Shown piece by piece: positions 14,873 through 17,923 of a stretch of DNA of 17,923 bases (positions are counted from its first letter, which is position 1; each line of letters opens with the position of its first letter). The notes under the pieces are model-generated. The model saw only the letters and a list, made by a program, of their open reading frames with translations. It searched no databases and had not been told where the DNA came from. The position numbers and the translations under genes are program-made. Origin of the DNA: Candidatus Nanopelagicaceae bacterium (GTDB taxonomy: Bacteria > Actinomycetota > Actinomycetes > Nanopelagicales > Nanopelagicaceae). Location: assembly GCA_947440735.1 (NCBI GenBank), contig CANESA010000004.1, positions 1 through 17,923 of the forward strand, written 5' to 3'.

Positions 14873-17722
14873 TTACGCGTAATCCGAGATCGGCGTGCAG
14901 GCACAGATGAGGTTTCGATCCCCATGCGCGCCATCAATGCGACCAACAGGCGGCCAATACTTCATTCGAGAACCGATAAGTTCGCCAGCCACAAGGCCAT
15001 CTAGAGGTGCTGGATAACCACCTTTTTCGCGACTATAGGCACGATCCCATTCGGAGGATGTCACTGCTCGTCCTGTATGTGGTGCATGGCGCAGAGCGCT
15101 CTCTTCGATGGTAACTACCCCATCAATAATCTCTTGAATCTCTCCGCGAATTGCAATCATCGCATCGATGAAGCGATGGATCTCGTGGATATCTTCAGAT
15201 TCAGTTGGTTCGATCATCAAGGTACCTGCCACTGGGAAGGACATCGTTGGTGCATGGAAGCCAAAGTCCATGAGACGTTTTGCAATGTCATCAACAGATA
15301 CTCCGCATTGCGCCGTCAAAGGTCTGATATCGAGAATGCATTCATGAGCTACTCGCCCATGTGCACCGGTATAAAGAATTGGAAATGAATCATTAAGACG
15401 CGCTGCCATGTAATTGGCGGAGAGAATGGCTACCTCCGTTGAGTGAGTAAGTCCTGCTCCCCCAAGTAGTCGAATATAAGCCCATGAAATCGGCAAGATA
15501 CTTGCAGAGCCATATGGTGCACCTGATACTGGACCAGGTCCCGTCGCAGGACCTGCATCTGAATCCATCGGGTGGTTAGGTAAGAATGGAGCGAGATGCG
15601 CTCTCGCGATAACAGGCCCAACGCCTGGTCCCCCACCGCCATGTGGGATTGCAAAAGTTTTATGCAGATTCAGGTGAGAAACATCTGCGCCGAATTTTCC
15701 TGGCTGTGCAACACCAACTAAAGCGTTGAGGTTTGCGCCATCAACATAGACCTGACCGCCGGCTTCATGGATCAGTGCGCAGATATCACTGACAGCGCTT
15801 TCAAATACTCCGTGTGTGCTTGGATAGGTAATCATGAGCGCGGCCAAATTAGCTTGATGTTCGGCGATCTTCGCCTTGATATCGGCAACGCTTACATTGC
15901 CATGCTCGTCGCATTCGATGACGACGACCTTCATACCGGCCATGACAGCACTGGCGGCATTGGTGCCGTGAGCACTCGATGGGATCAGACAGATGGTGCG
16001 ATTCTGATCGCCGCGGGAATCGTGATAGTTACGAATAGCCAACAAACCAGCGAACTCTCCCTGGCTTCCAGCATTTGGTTGTAGGGAGACTGCGTCATAA
16101 CCTGTGATGGAGACAAGCCATTTCGACAGTTGATCAATGAGCTCACGCGATCCAACGCTCTGATTTGCTGGAGCGAAAGGGTGCAGCTTCGAAAACTCTG
16201 GCCATGAGACCGCTTCCATCTCAGTGGCGGAGTTGAGTTTCATTGTGCATGACCCAAGAGGAATCATCGTGCGGTCAAGTGCGAGATCGCGATCTGCAAG
16301 GTTTCGTAAATATCTCATCATTGCGGTCTCAGAGTGATTAGTATTAAAAACTGGATGCGTCAGAAATGTCGAAGTTCGCAGAAGGGCTGGAGGAAGGTCG
16401 CTGGATTTTGTATCTTTAACTCCAAGAATCTGAAGAACCGCAGCAAAGTCTTTCTCGGTGCTCTCTTCATCGAACGAGATTCGGACTTCGGTCTTACTCA
16501 CATGAGCAAAGTTAAAACCAGATTGCACAGCAGCTGCGTGGATCGCATCCGCATTTTTAACTGGAACCGTAACAGTGTCGAAAACGTTGTCGTTCCGTGA
16601 GTTCGTTGCGGATTGAAGACGAGATGCGAAACCGTGCACTCGTGAAGCAATCCCTTTAAGTCCTTCAGGTCCATGCCACATGGCGTAGAAAGCACTCATA
16701 TTTGCAAGCAGAGCTTGCGCAGTACAGATATTTGATGTCGCCTTATCTCGCCGAATATGTTGTTCACGAGTTTGTAGCGCGAGGCGAAATGCAGGAGCAC
16801 CAGTGGAATCGATACTTTGTCCCACAAGTCTTCCTGGCATCGAACGCTCTAAACCAGATCGCACAGCCAAGAAACCTGCGTGTGGACCACCAAATCCCAT
16901 CGGAACACCGAAACGTTGTGACGTTCCAATGGCGACATCTGCTCCCCACTCCCCCGGAGCTTTAAGCAATGTGAGTGCGAGCAAATCTGTTGCTGCAATA
17001 ACGAGTGCGTCGCGTTCGTGCGCATACGTTGCAAATTGCGAGTAATCAACAATTTCGCCGGTGGTATCTGGATATTGCAGTAGCGCTCCGAAAAATTCTC
17101 CGTCATACCCATCACGCGCCACATGGCCGGAATCAATCTCGACAACGGTGATCCCCAGAGGCTTGGCGCGAGTAACTACTACCGCCTTGGTTTGCGGATG
17201 TACATGTTCTTCAATCAAGAAGACAGCGTCATCACTCATTTTTGATGATCGACGCGCAAGAGTCATCGCTTCAGCTGCTGCTGTAGATTCATCAAGCATT
17301 GATGCATTTGAAATATCTAAACCAGTAAGTTCACAGACCATTGTTTGAAATGCAAAGAGTGCTTCTAAACGACCTTGTGAAATTTCTGGTTGATATGGTG
17401 TGTAAGCGGTATACCAAGCGGGATTTTCCAAAACATTGCGCTTGATGACGGGCGGAACGATCGTTCCGTAATATCCGGTGCCAATCAGCGACGTCAGAAC
17501 TTTATTCTTTGAAGCCAAAACTTTCAGTTCAGCAATCGCTTCTACTTCACTCACACCAGCTTTTATTGACGCTTCGATAACGCCTTTGATTGCGATATTT
17601 GATGGAACAACATCGCTAATAAAACTTGCTAAATCTTTGTAGCCTAGGGCTGTGAGCATCGCCTTTTCATCGCGATGGGTCGGCCCAATATGACGATCCT
17701 GAAACGTACCCTCGATAGCCAC
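14873..17722 (-). CDS. gcvP: Glycine dehydrogenase (decarboxylating), P-protein
   Basis: GcvP is the pyridoxal-phosphate P-protein of the glycine cleavage system: it decarboxylates glycine and passes the aminomethyl group to the lipoyl arm of GcvH, feeding one-carbon units to tetrahydrofolate. The 949-residue product has the full single-chain length of the alpha2 form, with two homologous halves (about 1-430 and 445-949). The N terminus [14 protein letters not shown] is typical. [20 protein letters not shown] and [13 protein letters not shown] mark the first half. [10 protein letters not shown] and [19 protein letters not shown] mark the second, with PLP lysine Lys688. The end [16 protein letters not shown] is also typical. 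GTG 17722 is chosen for family fit and the preceding GGGGGA. It has its own short upstream region; no glycine riboswitch fits in the 50-base gap. gcvT and gcvH are not in the window. Confidence 0.96.
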   Translation of the reverse strand: MAIEGTFQDRHIGPTHRDEKAMLTALGYKDLASFISDVVPSNIAIKGVIEASIKAGVSEVEAIAELKVLASKNKVLTSLIGTGYYGTIVPPVIKRNVLENPAWYTAYTPYQPEISQGRLEALFAFQTMVCELTGLDISNASMLDESTAAAEAMTLARRSSKMSDDAVFLIEEHVHPQTKAVVVTRAKPLGITVVEIDSGHVARDGYDGEFFGALLQYPDTTGEIVDYSQFATYAHERDALVIAATDLLALTLLKAPGEWGADVAIGTSQRFGVPMGFGGPHAGFLAVRSGLERSMPGRLVGQSIDSTGAPAFRLALQTREQHIRRDKATSNICTAQALLANMSAFYAMWHGPEGLKGIASRVHGFASRLQSATNSRNDNVFDTVTVPVKNADAIHAAAVQSGFNFAHVSKTEVRISFDEESTEKDFAAVLQILGVKDTKSSDLPPALLRTSTFLTHPVFNTNHSETAMMRYLRNLADRDLALDRTMIPLGSCTMKLNSATEMEAVSWPEFSKLHPFAPANQSVGSRELIDQLSKWLVSITGYDAVSLQPNAGSQGEFAGLLAIRNYHDSRGDQNRTICLIPSSAHGTNAASAVMAGMKVVVIECDEHGNVSVADIKAKIAEHQANLAALMITYPSTHGVFESAVSDICALIHEAGGQVYVDGANLNALVGVAQPGKFGADVSHLNLHKTFAIPHGGGGPGVGPVIARAHLAPFLPNHPMDSDAGPATGPGPVSGAPYGSASILPISWAYIRLLGGAGLTHSTEVAILSANYMAARLNDSFPILYTGAHGRVAHECILDIRPLTAQCGVSVDDIAKRLMDFGFHAPTMSFPVAGTLMIEPTESEDIHEIHRFIDAMIAIRGEIQEIIDGVVTIEESALRHAPHTGRAVTSSEWDRAYSREKGGYPAPLDGLVAGELIGSRMKYWPPVGRIDGAHGDRNLICACTPISDYA

Positions 17723-17725
17723 TAA

Positions 17726-17731
17726 TCCCCC
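17726..17731 (-). promoter_or_regulatory. Shine-Dalgarno of gcvP
   Basis: On the minus strand GGGGGA lies 3 bases before GTG 17722 (GGGGGATTAGTG). The spacing is short, but it is the only purine-rich site near the start and it supports the GTG as the gcvP start. Confidence 0.5.
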
Positions 17732-17751
17732 TGTTGACTTCGCAGAGGAGA

Positions 17752-17757
17752 AATATA
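17752..17757 (-). promoter_or_regulatory. Candidate -10 element of gcvP
   Basis: On the minus strand TATATT is close to the consensus TATAAT and would start a transcript near 17745, giving a leader of about 23 bases that contains the GGGGGA site. No clear -35 lies 16-18 bases upstream. gcvP may also be read through from the upstream gene, 50 bases away. Confidence 0.4.
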
Positions 17758-17772
17758 GAGCGGAAAGCGTCT

Positions 17773-17922
17773 TTAGGCGCCTTTAGCCTTGCGACGCATG
17801 GAAAGTTCATCGTTACCTTCACCACGTGCAGGTGAACCATCAACCTCACCTTGAAGGTTTGCTAGCGACCCTTCAACTTCGTGCCAGATCTTGCCCACTG
17901 CAATTCCGAATACGCCTTGTCC
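17773..17922 (-). CDS. Unidentified protein, C-terminal 49 residues only
   Basis: A minus-strand frame enters from beyond the right edge and ends with TAA at 17773-17775, 50 bases upstream of gcvP. The visible tail starts [18 protein letters not shown], continues [20 protein letters not shown] and ends MRRKAKGA. So it is a short apolar stretch, then an acidic, Gly/Ser/Pro-rich likely disordered segment, then a basic C terminus. I do not recognise the family. In many actinobacteria the gcvP upstream region carries MerR-type regulators, GarA/OdhI, a DUF151 nuclease or gcvH, but the fragment shows no motif of these. The frame is believable because it is open to the edge, its stop is well spaced before gcvP, and competing frames in this stretch are broken or unlike any family. 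Confidence 0.6.
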   Translation of the reverse strand, partial: GQGVFGIAVGKIWHEVEGSLANLQGEVDGSPARGEGNDELSMRRKAKGA

Positions 17923-17923
17923 A

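Noticed and set aside
17764..17782. Small symmetric elements AAAGCGTCTTT and AGGCGCCT at the end of the edge gene
   Set aside because: They are very short (4-base-pair stem; 8-base palindrome), partly coding, and lack a U-tract; such elements are expected by chance.
17667..17849. 60-codon minus-strand frame overlapping the gcvP start
   Set aside because: It overlaps both gcvP and the edge gene in another frame and has no recognisable content or ribosome binding site.

Overview
The window looks like a chromosomal core segment from a streamlined actinobacterium. The gene neighbourhood (metH, HAD phosphatase, RecB-like nuclease, trmI, pafB, pafC, tatA, tatC, diacylglycerol-kinase-like gene, helY) is the actinobacterial 'proteasome neighbourhood'. 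The many GTG starts, the leaderless-looking promoter and the actinobacterial forms of MetH, TrmI, HelY, Lnt and Ppm agree with this. The moderate GC content by eye and the extreme compactness resemble freshwater planktonic lineages such as the acI/Nanopelagicales group. That placement is inference, not proof. Gaps between genes add up to only about 200 bases of 17.9 kb, several neighbours overlap, and no stretch above 300 bases lacks a gene. I see no tRNA, rRNA, CRISPR array, insertion sequence, prophage or attachment site.

Layout. (1) Positions 1-4055, plus strand: cobalamin-dependent methionine synthase (metH, 5' end cut by the window edge), then a HAD phosphatase 7 bases downstream. (2) 4052-4816, minus strand: a stand-alone RecB-family nuclease with a Cas4/AddB-like cysteine set, tail-to-tail with the HAD gene and divergent from trmI. 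(3) 4856-7563, plus strand: trmI (tRNA m1A58 methyltransferase) and the WYL-domain regulators pafB and pafC, all overlapping. (4) 7621-9438: tatA, tatC and a lipid-kinase-like gene. (5) 9435-14834: helY (Ski2-like helicase), a 5'-3' exonuclease, lnt (apolipoprotein N-acyltransferase) and a polyprenol-phosphate mannosyltransferase, each overlapping the next by 4-7 bases. (6) 14873-17722, minus strand: gcvP (glycine decarboxylase), preceded by the last 49 codons of an unidentified gene running off the window.

How they fit together. Two themes recur. One is DNA and RNA maintenance: the RecB-like nuclease, TrmI, PafB/PafC (known in mycobacteria as DNA-damage response activators), HelY and the exonuclease. 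The other is the cell envelope: Tat export, lipid kinase, lipoprotein N-acylation and mannosyl-phosphopolyprenol synthesis. metH and gcvP belong to one-carbon metabolism.

The most notable point is an absence. The genes that usually lie between trmI and pafB in actinobacteria (arc/mpa, dop, pup, prcB, prcA, pafA) are not here, and trmI runs straight into pafB with a 17-base overlap. PafB and PafC are therefore kept without the linked Pup-proteasome. I found no convincing evidence of a wholly new system. The best leads are this junction, a pair of perfect inverted repeats in the pafC-tatA gap, leaderless-type promoter geometry around 4800-4856, and the unidentified gene end beside gcvP.
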